Source of the DNA: Cyclina sinensis
Taxonomy: Eukaryota; Mollusca; Bivalvia; Venerida; Veneridae
NCBI GenBank assembly: GCA_012932295.1
Contig: JAAONU010000010.1
Location: forward strand, 25,914,977-25,978,976
Reading direction: 5' to 3'
DNA: 64,000 nt
The notes below the pieces were generated by a model, which was not told the origin of the DNA, did no database searches, and was given only the letters and a program-made list of their open reading frames with translations. Both the position numbers and the translations under genes were made by a program. Position 1 is the stretch's first letter. Every line of letters begins with the position of its first letter. Shown one piece after another: positions 36,373 through 47,604 of this stretch.

Positions 36373-39300
36373 TTTTCCAAGCACACTGGTGTAGAGTTTT
36401 AACTTTGGATCCCATATATAGGCTAGTTTCTAAAGATGCTTCGCATCTTTGTGTTATGGATTAAGGTTTGAATATTACATAAAATTTCTGTTTAAAAGCA
36501 GTCAAGCTGCTTTGAGGTGGAGAGATTTGTTCAAATCCTTGTAAAATATGCAGCACAGAGTTAGCTAAATGAGGTTGCATGAACTGGGCATATTAACAAG
36601 ATTTAATCCAAAATGCTTCAAAACACAGTGTGAGACAAACATTTACTGATAGTCCCATGACATCCATTAAAAGGAAAATATTAAACTTATGGCGAGTCCA
36701 TTGTTTCAGTCAGTGGCACGCATGGTTTAACGCTTACCCTGACTCTGCCATTGGAACTAGTGCAGACCAAGATTAATCTAAACATCTATTCAGTCTGATC
36801 ATGGTCTGCACTATTCACCATTCAGTCAGAAAATTTTCAACAGGCACTCTCATTACCAAAAATTAAATGGATCTGTCCAAACTGAATGATGGACTAGTCC
36901 ATTTTAGATATTTAGCATGTGAGGATTAAGTAGTATTATCTTTGCCTCTGCCATCCTCAGCATGGAACCAATGAAAGCTTTCCAGTGACCCAGATCATTC
37001 CTCGGTGCATTTTTCAATCCTAACACCTCGTGCAACTTCGAAAATAATATGGTAGGCGCCATATTGGATTATTTTATAGTACAAATTGTCTGCTAAATTG
37101 AAAACATTTCTTAAATCCTATAATGTTCATGCTTTAAATGAATATTTATTTTCATTTCTTCTAATGTACAAGACAAACACTGCTTGAATTCTGCCATGTT
37201 TGTTTATATTTTTTATTAAAGCCGGGACGAATTACCATTTGGTGTATTCATACACTTACATATGAGGTCTTTTTACGAAGTTGTCGGAAAAGGCCAAGTT
37301 GTTATGACTGTGCATGTTTGAATCTTTCATCTGATCCATTACCCATTGGGTGGTATTATAAGAGTAGTTCTCGATTTATATATACCTGTGAGCCTACAAA
37401 GTTGTCAAGACACTCATGTTCTGCTGGCATTGGAATCACACACATGACAGGTTTTTGTAATGATTCATTGCAATTTCCTGTTAAAATAAGTATGACTTTT
37501 GAAAGAAAAAAACGACATTTTATGTATGATACAAGAATATTTATTCATTTGAAACTGGTACTCTAACATTTGAAAATGAAACAGATACACTTTCAAACAA
37601 GGTATTTCTATCTGTAACTCAACATATTTCCATTGTTACTGAATATATTTTCACATAAAGATGTTTTACCAAATGCTTTTATTTAAAAAAAATATTCAAT
37701 ATTGAAGATTATCCAGCATAATGTATTAAATAATTCTTAGTTTATACTGAAATTATTTCATTCCCTGTAACTGTTTCATTTCCAAATGTGAATTACACAC
37801 AAAATTTATCCCAAGATAAACATATAATGTAGACATAATAAACAAAAAATATTGGTCTTTGTTAAAAACAAGAAAAGGCCTGATCATATATAATTACTTT
37901 TGTAGCTTACAAAAGGTTTAAGTCAGTTGCAATTATTTTTAAGTAGTCAACTATACACATGTATTAAATCTTCCTACCAAATATTTGCCAAAATTATTTG
38001 GGGGTATTTTTTACCATAAAAAACTGCATTCTCCTTAATAATGTAGCCAAATGATCAATTGTTAAATTAAGGGGGGAAAGATAGCTACTCATTTAAAAGC
38101 ATAATTTTGATGAAAAGAATATGAAAGAAAAAACAAAACAAAAAATAAACAATGTTCCAACTAAATCTCAGACATGTCTGCACTACAGTTAACTAGAAGC
38201 ATTATTTTTTTGTATTTTTTTTCATAAATATTTTACTTTTTTTTTCTTTTTTTTTATTTTGCACTTTTTTTTAGAATGTCGACAGTGTTGTCTGATGGTC
38301 ATAAGTGACAGTAAAAGGGAGCAGATATTTAAAACAGAGGAATCCAGAGAGTTGTACTGTTACATTGAAGACAGAGGAATTATTTAAACCAATATAAACA
38401 CCTACAAACCACCATTCAACTTGTAAAACCCATGATTTTGCTAATGTTTTAGAAAACCCATTATGGCAATGTGTTTTAAATGCGATATCCAAGACTTGCT
38501 AATATTTCGAAACTTTTTAAGATAATCTAAATTTATGTTTAAAAATATACATGATTAACAATTACATGTCATTGCCATATTAAACTAATTATATGGGTAG
38601 CCAGGTATACGGTACTGTTGTCCTCTATGTAACAGCAGAGCATTTTACAGATAAAATTTTTTGTCAACCAAGCAGTTAATCTCTCTATCAGTGTTATCAG
38701 TACATACTGTGGGTATAACATCAAATCAGTCAAGGCTAGTTTTATCTAAACTGGGTCATCAATATTTTGGCAATAAATCTGGGTTAGTTTGTTTAACAGT
38801 ACGACAAGAACTACAGAAAATGATAAATAATGCTACCAACATGCATGATAAAATTTGTCAAATTTCTTTTCAATGAACAAGATGTTTTTAAATAAACTCA
38901 CTTAAAATATTGTAACTTGAAACCACTCTTTATGTGAGGTAACATGTATGGAGATAAAAACTTGGTGACTGAATTACCACTCTGATGTTAAAATTAAAAC
39001 TTCACTCCAAATCACAAGAATACACAGGGGAAAAATGTCTTATGACCTGAATTATGACACTTCGAAATATTACACCATACAAATATTCATGGCAGCAACT
39101 TTTAACAAAAAGATGTTACTATCTAACATTGTAACAGCTTTCTTCCTGAACTTTTTCAGAAACAGCAAAAACAGCCAGACTTTTAATGTAAACACTGAAA
39201 TGCCAACCCACAGTGAGAGAAATGAACCTAAAGATAAAAGCAAAACTGGTCTATATATAAATAGAACAGTTTTACACCTATCTATCTCTTGTACCGAACA

Positions 39301-39706
39301 GAGGAGGAAAGAAAAAGAACGTTAAAACTTTTAAAGTGCACGTTTATAAGGGGTCGGGTGAACATATCAAATTCGGCAAAACAGACAATGGTAATACAAC
39401 ATACTAAAATGACATCTGAAACCTTAAAACCATGAACAATTCCCGTGTAAAATAATTTTAATATGGGTCCTGTTGCTTTTTTCTCAATAATCTGTATAGA
39501 CAATTCAGCCAGTAAAAAATTGTTATTAAAAAGACACTGGATCTATGGGGAAAATTCACTTCACAACAATCGAGGCATTTGTTATGACGATGGTGAGGGA
39601 ATTCATATCAATATTTTATATTTCTGTTGACATTTGACATATTTTTCCTTCATTCAGATAACAGTTTTTCTTTAAAATTAGTTTACACAGGCTTGTCTTC
39701 ATGTAC
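36373..39706. other. Interval 3' of the antizyme gene
   Basis: It probably includes the antizyme 3' UTR (minus strand), but the poly(A) site is not resolved among many AT-rich candidates. A small inverted repeat (gtgcagacca near 36760, tggtctgcac near 36805) may be a foldback remnant. No other gene is supported. Confidence 0.4.
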
Positions 39707-42700
39707 TCAGTCAGAATCGTAGTTCTCTATTGTGTAGGCCAGGAACATTAGATCATCGGCGTACGGCACGATCGGGTTTCCCGGTACGACCACTTCAAAT
39801 CCCAGGAACATGAAAGTCCGGATTAGACTTGCTGTAAAACATAATTAACCAATAAGGCTTCATCTCCAAATAACTCTTACTACAAATACACATATACAAT
39901 CATGTCTTGCCTCAAACTACATCCAAATTTTTTTGTTTTATTTTTCTTTCAGTTTTGTTTTAGTTCTTTTTACAAAATTTCTTTCAAATTGCAAATCTCA
40001 AAGTCTCAAAGGCATTAATTGGGTGCTCTGAAGGTTACATGTATCTAAAAATCTCCCTAAAATCAACTTGAGTTTATGCCAAAATGTATCAGTGCATCAA
40101 CACCTTAATACATGACACAGTATAGCGTTACCTTAAACTACTTCTTTAATTACTGATCTTTGCCCTTCTTGAGACACTACATTTCATTTTTTGGCCTACA
40201 TCTAATGAAAGCAGACATTTTAAATCGGTTTGATTACCTTCAGCAACAAATAACAAGAACTATAGAGTACAGCAACAAATAACAAGAACTATAGAGTACA
40301 GCAACAAATAACAAGAACTATAGAGTACAGCAACAAATAACAAGAACTATAGAGTACAGCAACCAATAACAAGAACTATAGAGTACAGCAACAAATAACA
40401 AGAACTATAGAGTACAGCAACAAATAACAAGTAGAGTACAGCAACAAATAACAAGAACTATAGAGTACAGCAACAAATAACAAGAACTATAGAGTACAGC
40501 AACAAATAACAAGAACTATAGAGTACAGCAACAAATAACAAGAACTATAGAGTACAGCAACAAATAACAAGAACTATAGAGTACAGCAACAAATAACAAG
40601 AACTATAGAGTACAGCAACCAATAACAAGAACTATAGAGTACAGCAACAAATAACAAGAACTATAGAGTACAGCAACAAATAACAAGAACTATAGAGTAA
40701 TCTTCTGAGGATTTTTTAAAATAAAAGTTATGAAAATAGGTCTTTCTTACCTCGGTCATTTCTGGACTTCTTGAAGACCAGAATGACGTGAGTGCAGTCT
40801 AAAACTTCTTCAGCATACTCCAGAAGAGTAATAAGACTGAAAATAGTAAATCAACAATAAAACATAAAAACTCCATTAAGCTGATCAGCATATATACAAT
40901 AAAACATAAAAACTCCATTAAGCTGATCGGCATATATACAATAAAACATAAAAACTCCATTCAGCTGATCGGCATATATACAATAAAACATAAAAACTCC
41001 ATTAAGCTGATCGGCATATATACAATAAAACATAAAAACTCCATTCAGCTGATCGGCATATATACAATAAAACATAAAAACTCCATTAAGCTGATCAGCA
41101 TATATACAATAAAACATAAAAACTCCATTAAGCTGATCAGCATATATACAATAAAACATAAAATCTCCATTAAGCTGATCAGCATACATGTATATACAAT
41201 CTGTCTTATAGTGATTTTTATTGTCTTGATTTCCAGGCAGTTTTATAAAAGTCTTTGCTGATTATCAAACATCTATGTAATATCTTTTAAGTGTCAAGTT
41301 TTTTGGTAAATTATATATATTACAACGACTGAACTTAATCATGCAACAGTATTCATTGCTTAATATAGGATTGATAAAGGCGCTGCCAGAAAAAGTGCAC
41401 ACAGAGATTAACTGATTTGATAATTTTCAATTTTTTAACAGTAATTTTAGAGAAGTCTTCTGTCTTTCAAAACTCCCATATAATTCAAGACCAGTGTCAA
41501 TCAACTTATCAACAAGAAATAAGTAGATGCATAGTCCTTTCTTAAAGGGCACATCAAGGCCCAAGAGAAAAGTTGGGAGCACAATAAAAGAAGGCAGGGT
41601 GCTGTACCCTGCCAATATGCACTTGCTGTCCAGAGCACTGGTGATGTATTATTTCTTAGCAGAGTGTAGCAAGGCTATCTGTGAGAATTTAGGGCTGAAG
41701 GTGGTTCTGGAGGGAATTTCATTTAATATATTATACCATCAAAAATCAAAGTGTTAGTCTAGCTTTGTCCCTGCTTAGAAATAAACACCATAAAACAGCG
41801 CAACCCTTAATGATAAATGTCTCACCTTTCTTTCGATCCCTCAGGAAGGATGCTGCTTGGAATCTCTACGAACAATCTCCTGTCTGCGTAGATTGTCTCC
41901 CAGGCAACCTCCACGTTAGTGGCTACTTTCACAATAAAACACAGATTCGAGGCTTTCTGTTAATACAAAAGTAGAACTGTTGAAAATAACCGATGTAGCA
42001 AAATGTTGTTAAAATCTTTATTTTTGAGTAACCTCTAGTTTCAAGTTAGTAAAACTTTGATGCATTATATTATGATCTTAGGAAATACTGAGTAAATTTA
42101 GTGCTGGAAGCATCTCCACATCAAAAAAACATTTAAGACACAAAAATAATGAGAGACAGTTGCAATTGAAATTTTATGGTTACAATACTATGCAACTTTA
42201 TCACAGCTAACCAAATTAGATAATGAATTTTTATTTAATTCAATTCATTTTTTCCATCTTTCTTTAAAAAACCCGTTCTAGTAACATATTTTTCATAATG
42301 CTTTCATACAGAACCACAATTCATTTTTATGATAATATCATTTCTTTCTATACAGACTGTTTATGTCACATGACAGCAAAGGACTTTACAGTATGTACCA
42401 CTTCATTCATGTACCACATTGTCATATCTATCTTTCTAAATGAGTTTATTTATTGTTGGTTACAGTTGCACAAATGACCCCTGGAGAGATTAGTTATTTT
42501 ATGTTGTGGGGGGAAAGTGCAAGATACAGAAGGCATCCCGTTCCAGAGACACCCCTGGTTCTTCTGAACACTCAGTGTACATCTATAATACATTGAACCT
42601 CGGTTTAATGTCTCACCCGCACGACAATTAGTAACGTTAGTGGAGGAGCTATGGATTGAACTCGGGACACCTGGGTTTACCAGTCCAGCATTAAGCTATA

Positions 42701-45700
42701 GTGATTTAGTGATGTGCACACTACTTTTATTATTTAAAGCAGTGCATTCTTTTATGTTTATACACACAAAATGTTTCTTGGATACTGAATATAAAAAGGA
42801 TGTTATATAACAATTAAGATAGCTAAAGCTTTTTCAGCTAAAAATATATCTTCTAATATAAGTTAACTTATATAAATCTATAATTATTCAAATAATAAAA
42901 TTTTGGACAAATTAACCAAGAAATATAATTCAAAATACCCATTACCGTACGTGTGCTACATAAGGGGCCAAAAGTGTCTAATGATCATGAAAGTCCACAA
43001 CAGAAAGACGCAATGCATTCTAGAACACTCAACCCAGAGCAGGAATCGAACTCTGATCTCCCACATGACATGCCAACACTCTAACCACTGAGCCAAAGAA
43101 TCGATTCCCTGAAGCAGTTGTCAGAAGTTGTGTTTATAGGTAGGTGTGCACTAGACCGTAACAAGTGGTACACAATGTCCAGGTACATAAAGACCCACAT
43201 TTGTCAAATGAACTTTTCAATGTGGTCTGAGTTTTCCTGGTGTAAGCTCTCCATGATATCAACTCTCTTAAGTTTAAAATTCACTGAATAATTTGTTTCA
43301 ATATTGACTTTCATCATATATACCTGTGCTTCAGATGTCAGGGTGCTGCTGTATCCATAGCAACTGTCTGTATTGACGACCTTGACATTGACAGGGGGCT
43401 CTTTTAAAACCCCCACACCGCTGCCCTCTGTCACGAATGACACGTTGGCGGCGTGGGGAACATCAGGAACACTGCCGAGGCCCCGCACCCAAACGTATAA
43501 ACTGCCTTGTCGACGAAAATCTAGGTGAAAAATACCGAGTATAACTTCAAAACATGTAAAAATATAAGTCACGTGTAAACTAACATGCAACAACAAGGTT
43601 GGTATAAACAGCGAAATGAAGATAAAACTAGAACTGTGTCCACAGGACACGGATGCCCCCATTATGCATAAGTGCTCATAAACAAGAGCATGTATATCCT
43701 GTATGTAAGATTTTTTCTGTACATATACCTAAAATGATCTACAGGTAACCTTATGTACATGTTAAATTAAATTACAAATGTAAAATTTTAATGTTCCATT
43801 ATTTATATGGTATATAGTGAAAAAATCAACAAAGGGCCATAATTCTGTTAAAAATGGTCACAGCAAAAATTCCTTCCTTTACTTCCATCTACACATTAAA
43901 GCTGTTCATCCCTAGAAGTTTAAGCAGAATCTGCCATCCGGTTTAAGAGGAGTTGCGTTCACAAAATTTCTATATGGTATATTGTGAAAAAATCAACAAA
44001 GGGCCATAATTCTGTTAATTTGGTCGCAGCAAAAATTTCTTCCTTTACTTCCATCTACACATTAAGGTTGTTCATCCCTGGAAGTTTAAGCAAAATCTGC
44101 CATCCGGTTTAAGAGAAGTTGCGTTCACAAAATTTCTATATGGTATATTGTGAAAAATCAACAAAGGGCCATAATTCTGTTAATTTTGGTCGCAGCAAAA
44201 ATTCCTTCCTTTACTTCCATCTACACATTAAGGTTGTTCATCCCTGGAAGTTTAAGCAAAATCTGCCATCTGGTTTAAGAGGAGTTGCATTCACAAAATT
44301 TCTAGTGAAAAAATCAACAAAGGGCCATAATTCTGTTAAATTTGGTCGCAGCAAAAATTCCTTCCTTTACTACCATCTACACATTAAGGTTGTTCATCCC
44401 TGGAAGTTTAAGCAAAATCTGCCATCCGGTTTAAGAAGAGTTCCGTTCACAAGATTTCGGGACGTACGGACAGACGTATGGACGGACAAGTGCAACGCTA
44501 TATGCGCCCCACTTTGTGGGAGCATAAAAATCAAAATACTGATATTATCCTTTATTAAAGATAAAATATTTTAAAAAGATCAAAGATAAACTGTTGCGAA
44601 TATTTCATATATTTTCAAAATATATAACAGACAAACAGACAACATCTTTTAATTAACTCAGGTATACATTATAAAACATATGTAAAATACAACTCTGAGA
44701 AATCAATATTTAAAATCACATTTCAACCAACGGCCATATATTTTTAAATGCAATGAAGGTTAAAAATGAACTTATATTTCTCACATTGTATAACCAAGAA
44801 AAAGCAAGAAAAGAAATCTATTAAATAACTTAGATGATATTTACAAATATAGAAAACCAAATTACTTAATTCAGCGCAATAAACAATTAGTTAAATTCTG
44901 AATGTTCATCGGTATTTTCTGCATTTTTTCAACTGGCAGGTGTCAATTACAAGGGGAGTAAATATTTACGACATACCTGTGAACAGATTACCTGTGGCTT
45001 TAAGTTAATTTCGTTAATTACTTGTTTGACGAGTATCACTAGACTAAAATGATTGAAAATAATAGCCCTTTGATCAGTTAAATTGGAAAGACCACTCCCC
45101 ACATTTGTCTTAATTTCTCTGAAAATGCATACATATTCAGGATGTTAGCATTTTAAACATATAGAAGCGAAAAAAATTCAGTCTTTTTAAATACTTAATT
45201 TCTTAAAGAGTACATAAGAGAGTTAGATTTCCTCTCTCTTTCTGAGAGGTTTACTGTTACAATTTGAATCATTTTTTAAACGTTTATTTACCTCATAATT
45301 TAAAAGGTTACTATTATTTATTTATATATGTTTTTCTAACAGGTGTGCAAAACATGGTGCCATTACAACTTTGAAAAAATAAATACAACTTTACAAGAAA
45401 CAAAGTTCACGAACAAGTGGTTCTTACATCTGCGCCAAAATATAAGATATATAACTGCCATCCAAGACTGTTTTCTTTTCTTTTGTTTTTAATGCCATTA
45501 CTGCCATATGTCATACATATATCAAAAATGATAATAATTACTAATTGAGTAATCAAGATTATATCTTCAAATCGCCAAGGCAGATCCATTTCGCATATGT
45601 TTAGTACATCTTTAAAACATATAACAGAAGATAAAATCATTAATTCAACTTCTAGTCATTATATGTGTTTTGACAGTACAAAACTTGTTATTTAGTTGTA

Positions 45701-47604
45701 AAAATTGAAACGTGTTTTTTCCATTTTGCCGTCGATCTTCTTCATTTCGCCATTCTCGGCTTTACACATCCTGGTACTCTTTAAAGGTAGTATATCGGTA
45801 CTTGGGTGTAACTCGGATTTAATTGTTGAGCTATATGTAACTTCAAGATTAAAAATTACAAAAACTAGAACATATAACAAAAGAAACTGTCTTAATTTCC
45901 GAGACCTATGGCCTGATAAGTGCATCCTTAACGATTCTAATTAATTAAAGTTGTTATGTTTCATAACAAACGAAAAATAAGGTCCTAGTAACGACAGACA
46001 ACCGAATGCTTCAATTAGTTAGCTACTGTTATCTGATTGGTTGATGGCTAGAATGACGTCATGCTTAAGCTGAGAATAACGTTACAATAAATTGAAAACA
46101 AATGGCCAATCTAAAATTTACCATACACTGTTTTTGTATGTATCTATTCTTTAAACACATGAAATATTCACAACAGTTTATCTTTGATCATTTTTAAATA
46201 TTTTATCTTTATTAAATGATAATATCAGTATTTTGATTTTTTTTATACAGTACTGTACATACATGTGAACTCTCCCGATTCTGGCGGTAGACAACTGATT
46301 TTGGGCATTCAAAATCCCCCTCCCGCTCGGGGCTTAAATTCTACTGACTTTTTTCATATCATCCAAAAAAATTAAATTACAAACACCCGAGTGATGTTGA
46401 TGAATGTAAACAATATTTTGACTGGTTTACCGATCACGCTACGTTTACCACACTGCTGTATTGGAAAATGAGACCCAGTCTAATTACACCTTGACCTTAG
46501 TATTGGAAAGTTTTATTGTTTGTATATTGTCAGTTTGACACTTAAAGCGCTTGCAGTTATAAAGTTGTTAATTGCCAGGCAGATAAGGTACACATCAAAG
46601 ACACAAGGGAGACTAGAAACTGGTAATATCTGTACTTCCACTGCCACAAAGCAATACAGATCTCGAAAGATTGTACTGTACTGTTATATCAAAACTGTCA
46701 AAAGTGAAAAGAACCATAGCCTGTCGAATAGGACTCTGTATTGTTGTGCATGAAATTCTGTTGCCAACTGTTATGACTTCCATGTGACCAAGGAACTGTG
46801 TGGTGTAGTGGAAAAGTCATGTGTCAAAAGGGAGAGTGTGAAGAGTAAAGAAAAAGGTACCAATGTTCAACTTGAGTGTAAATAGGACAAATTTGACTGT
46901 TAACTGATAAAGGTAGAGTGACTATTTAGTGTAAATAATGAATGTATACTGGTTTTTTTATACATATTAAACCGATAACAGTTTCTTTCTGTTATCAATA
47001 CATTATTTAGCATCTGTACTTGGACCATGCCTGAAATAATGTTGTGTCGGTAAATCTCCCATTTGACAGACCTCCCTACTTTCTGAGCCAGATCTCCCTA
47101 CTTGGCACCGGGAAAAGTTCACATGTATCATTTTGCTGTTTATACCAACCGGGGACAACATGCGACATTTACTTACGCACGAAATGGATTGAAACATAAT
47201 TTCCATTTGAAGTATCTGATTTTTTTAATCAACTTTTAAACCTTAAAGACAAAAAACTTTCGAACTACTGACTAAAAGAAAGTGTCTAAAAATCATACGA
47301 GGATGAAGATCAATATTTTGGTCGCCATTTTGAAAATATAACAGGGAAGGTCAATACGTAAAAATATTGAAAAAAAACCCGATCAACTTCTCCGTTCATT
47401 ACAAGGGTATGAAATAAGGACTTACAGGTTAGTTGATTGTAGTGCAGGCATCTCTGCCTTCTCCTCTATAGGTTTCGGCCCAAAGTTTTCGTCAATGACT
47501 ATTGCTTGCGATGCTTTCATCATCACGCCAAGCGGCGTAAACGCGAAGTATTGTTTGACACGCACGACCAATTTTCTCCCATATATACTAAAATATGACG
47601 TCAT
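39707..47604 (-). CDS. OAZ: Ornithine decarboxylase antizyme, decoded by programmed +1 frameshift
   Basis: Exons (minus strand, 5' to 3'): 47604-47426, 43520-43324, 41956-41826, 40836-40751, 39831-39707. The spliced length is 718 nt; dropping one base at the shift site gives 717 nt, 238 aa plus stop, close to the roughly 228 aa of vertebrate antizyme 1. ORF1 (78 codons) ends GPRQCS-UGA, against GPRWCS-UGA in vertebrates. The second frame continues DVPHAAN, then LFVEIPSSILPEGSK, LLEYAEEVLDCTHVILVF and TFMFLGFEVVVPGNPIVP, all matching the antizyme fold. The protein binds ornithine decarboxylase monomers, sends them to the 26S proteasome without ubiquitin, and inhibits polyamine uptake; polyamines stimulate the frameshift. 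There are alternative starts at Met1 and at Met28/Met29; the first 27 residues are basic and amphipathic, as in the long vertebrate form that can reach mitochondria. Introns 3 and 4 carry minisatellites. Confidence 0.95.
40241..40698. repeat. 29-bp minisatellite, about 16 copies, antizyme intron 4
   Basis: Unit cagcaacaaataacaagaac plus tatagagta. One unit near 40425 has lost an internal segment. The array starts about 50 bp downstream of the exon 4 donor. Confidence 0.96.
40850..41196. repeat. 42-bp minisatellite, about 8 copies, antizyme intron 3, abutting the exon 4 acceptor
   Basis: Unit caataaaacataaaaactcc plus attaagctgatcggcatata. The 42-bp period gives a minus frame repeating YADQLNGVFMFYCI, which is not coding. 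The array ends about 15 bp from the acceptor at 40837, so it supplies the likely branch-point region. Confidence 0.95.
42480..42715 (-). repeat. tRNA-derived SINE (minus), antizyme intron 2
   Basis: Same family as 30939-31175: shared ttattttatgttgtgggg and ccagagacacccctggttct. On the minus strand, aacccaggtgtcccgagttc is followed by aatcc at the box B position. Confidence 0.7.
43010..43165 (-). repeat. tRNA-derived SINE (minus), antizyme intron 2
   Basis: The minus strand reads tttggctcagtggttagagt (box A) and gagttcgattcctgctc (box B), preceded by taacggt.tagtgcacacct shared with 55330 and 55632. Confidence 0.8.
43391..43468 (-). promoter_or_regulatory. Programmed +1 ribosomal frameshift site with 3' stem and possible pseudoknot
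   Basis: The slippery site TCC TGA T occupies 43468-43462: frame 0 reads CAG TGT TCC TGA, and the +1 frame resumes at GAT. Four bases after the UGA, CCCCACGCCGC (43458-43448) pairs with GCGGTGTGGGG (43421-43411), 11 pairs with one G-U. The loop contains TGTCA-TTCG-TGACA (43442-43429), a UUCG tetraloop hairpin. Loop bases ACAGAGGGC (43431-43423) can pair at 8 of 9 positions with GCCCCCTGT (43399-43391), which would make an H-type pseudoknot that competes with the inner hairpin. The site and its polyamine response are established for antizymes; this particular structure is my hand folding. Confidence 0.88.
43830..44535 (-). repeat. CCGT-family dispersed element with ~160-bp internal repeats (minus), antizyme intron 1
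   Basis: gggccataattctgtta recurs at 43834, 44001, 44166 and 44322 with cattaaggttgttcatccct. The right end reversed reads ttttatgctcccacaaagtg, gcgcatatagcg and a gtccgtcc run, matching the starts at 18262 and 54135. The 151-codon frame is a repeat product. Confidence 0.85.
44536..45691. other. Antizyme intron 1, unremarkable part
   Basis: AT-rich sequence; no repeat array or exon recognised. Confidence 0.4.
45692..45925 (-). CDS. Possible first exon with a signal peptide, inside antizyme intron 1
   Basis: A 77-codon frame begins MHLSGHRSRKLRQFLLLYVL: a basic start, then a hydrophobic core through VFVIFNL, then a small-residue stretch (TYSSTIKS), as in a secretory signal peptide. Upstream on the same strand are an inverted CCAAT box (46040-46036) and TGACGTCA (46061-46054), a promoter-like pair. 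It sits in intron 1 of the antizyme gene on the same strand. A GAT|gtgtaa donor at 45768 would join exon 2 in the correct phase, so an alternative first exon is possible. No homology is recognised and chance is a real alternative. Confidence 0.25.
   Translation of the reverse strand: MHLSGHRSRKLRQFLLLYVLVFVIFNLEVTYSSTIKSELHPSTDILPLKSTRMCKAENGEMKKIDGKMEKTRFNFYN
46036..46061 (-). promoter_or_regulatory. CCAAT box plus TGACGTCA pair
   Basis: The minus strand reads TGACGTCA (46061-46054), then AACCAATCAG around 46040, about 110-135 bp upstream of the ATG at 45925. This is a spacing typical of proximal promoters. No TATA box is evident. Confidence 0.3.
47596..47603. promoter_or_regulatory. Palindromic TGACGTCA (CRE-type) overlapping the antizyme start codon
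   Basis: The octamer TGACGTCA is the consensus CREB/ATF site. Its minus-strand reading shares the TG of the antizyme ATG (47604-47602). It could be a promoter or early-exon element, or simply chance. Confidence 0.35.

Noticed and set aside
36700..36920. Foldback element with gtgcagacca / tggtctgcac arms
   Set aside because: Only about 10 bp of clear pairing was found; too weak to call.
37318..37566. 82-codon plus frame downstream of the antizyme gene
   Set aside because: No recognisable features and antisense to the likely 3' UTR.
40851..41189. Minus frame repeating YADQLNGVFMFYCI
   Set aside because: The 42-bp intronic array of the antizyme gene; it lies within intron 3.
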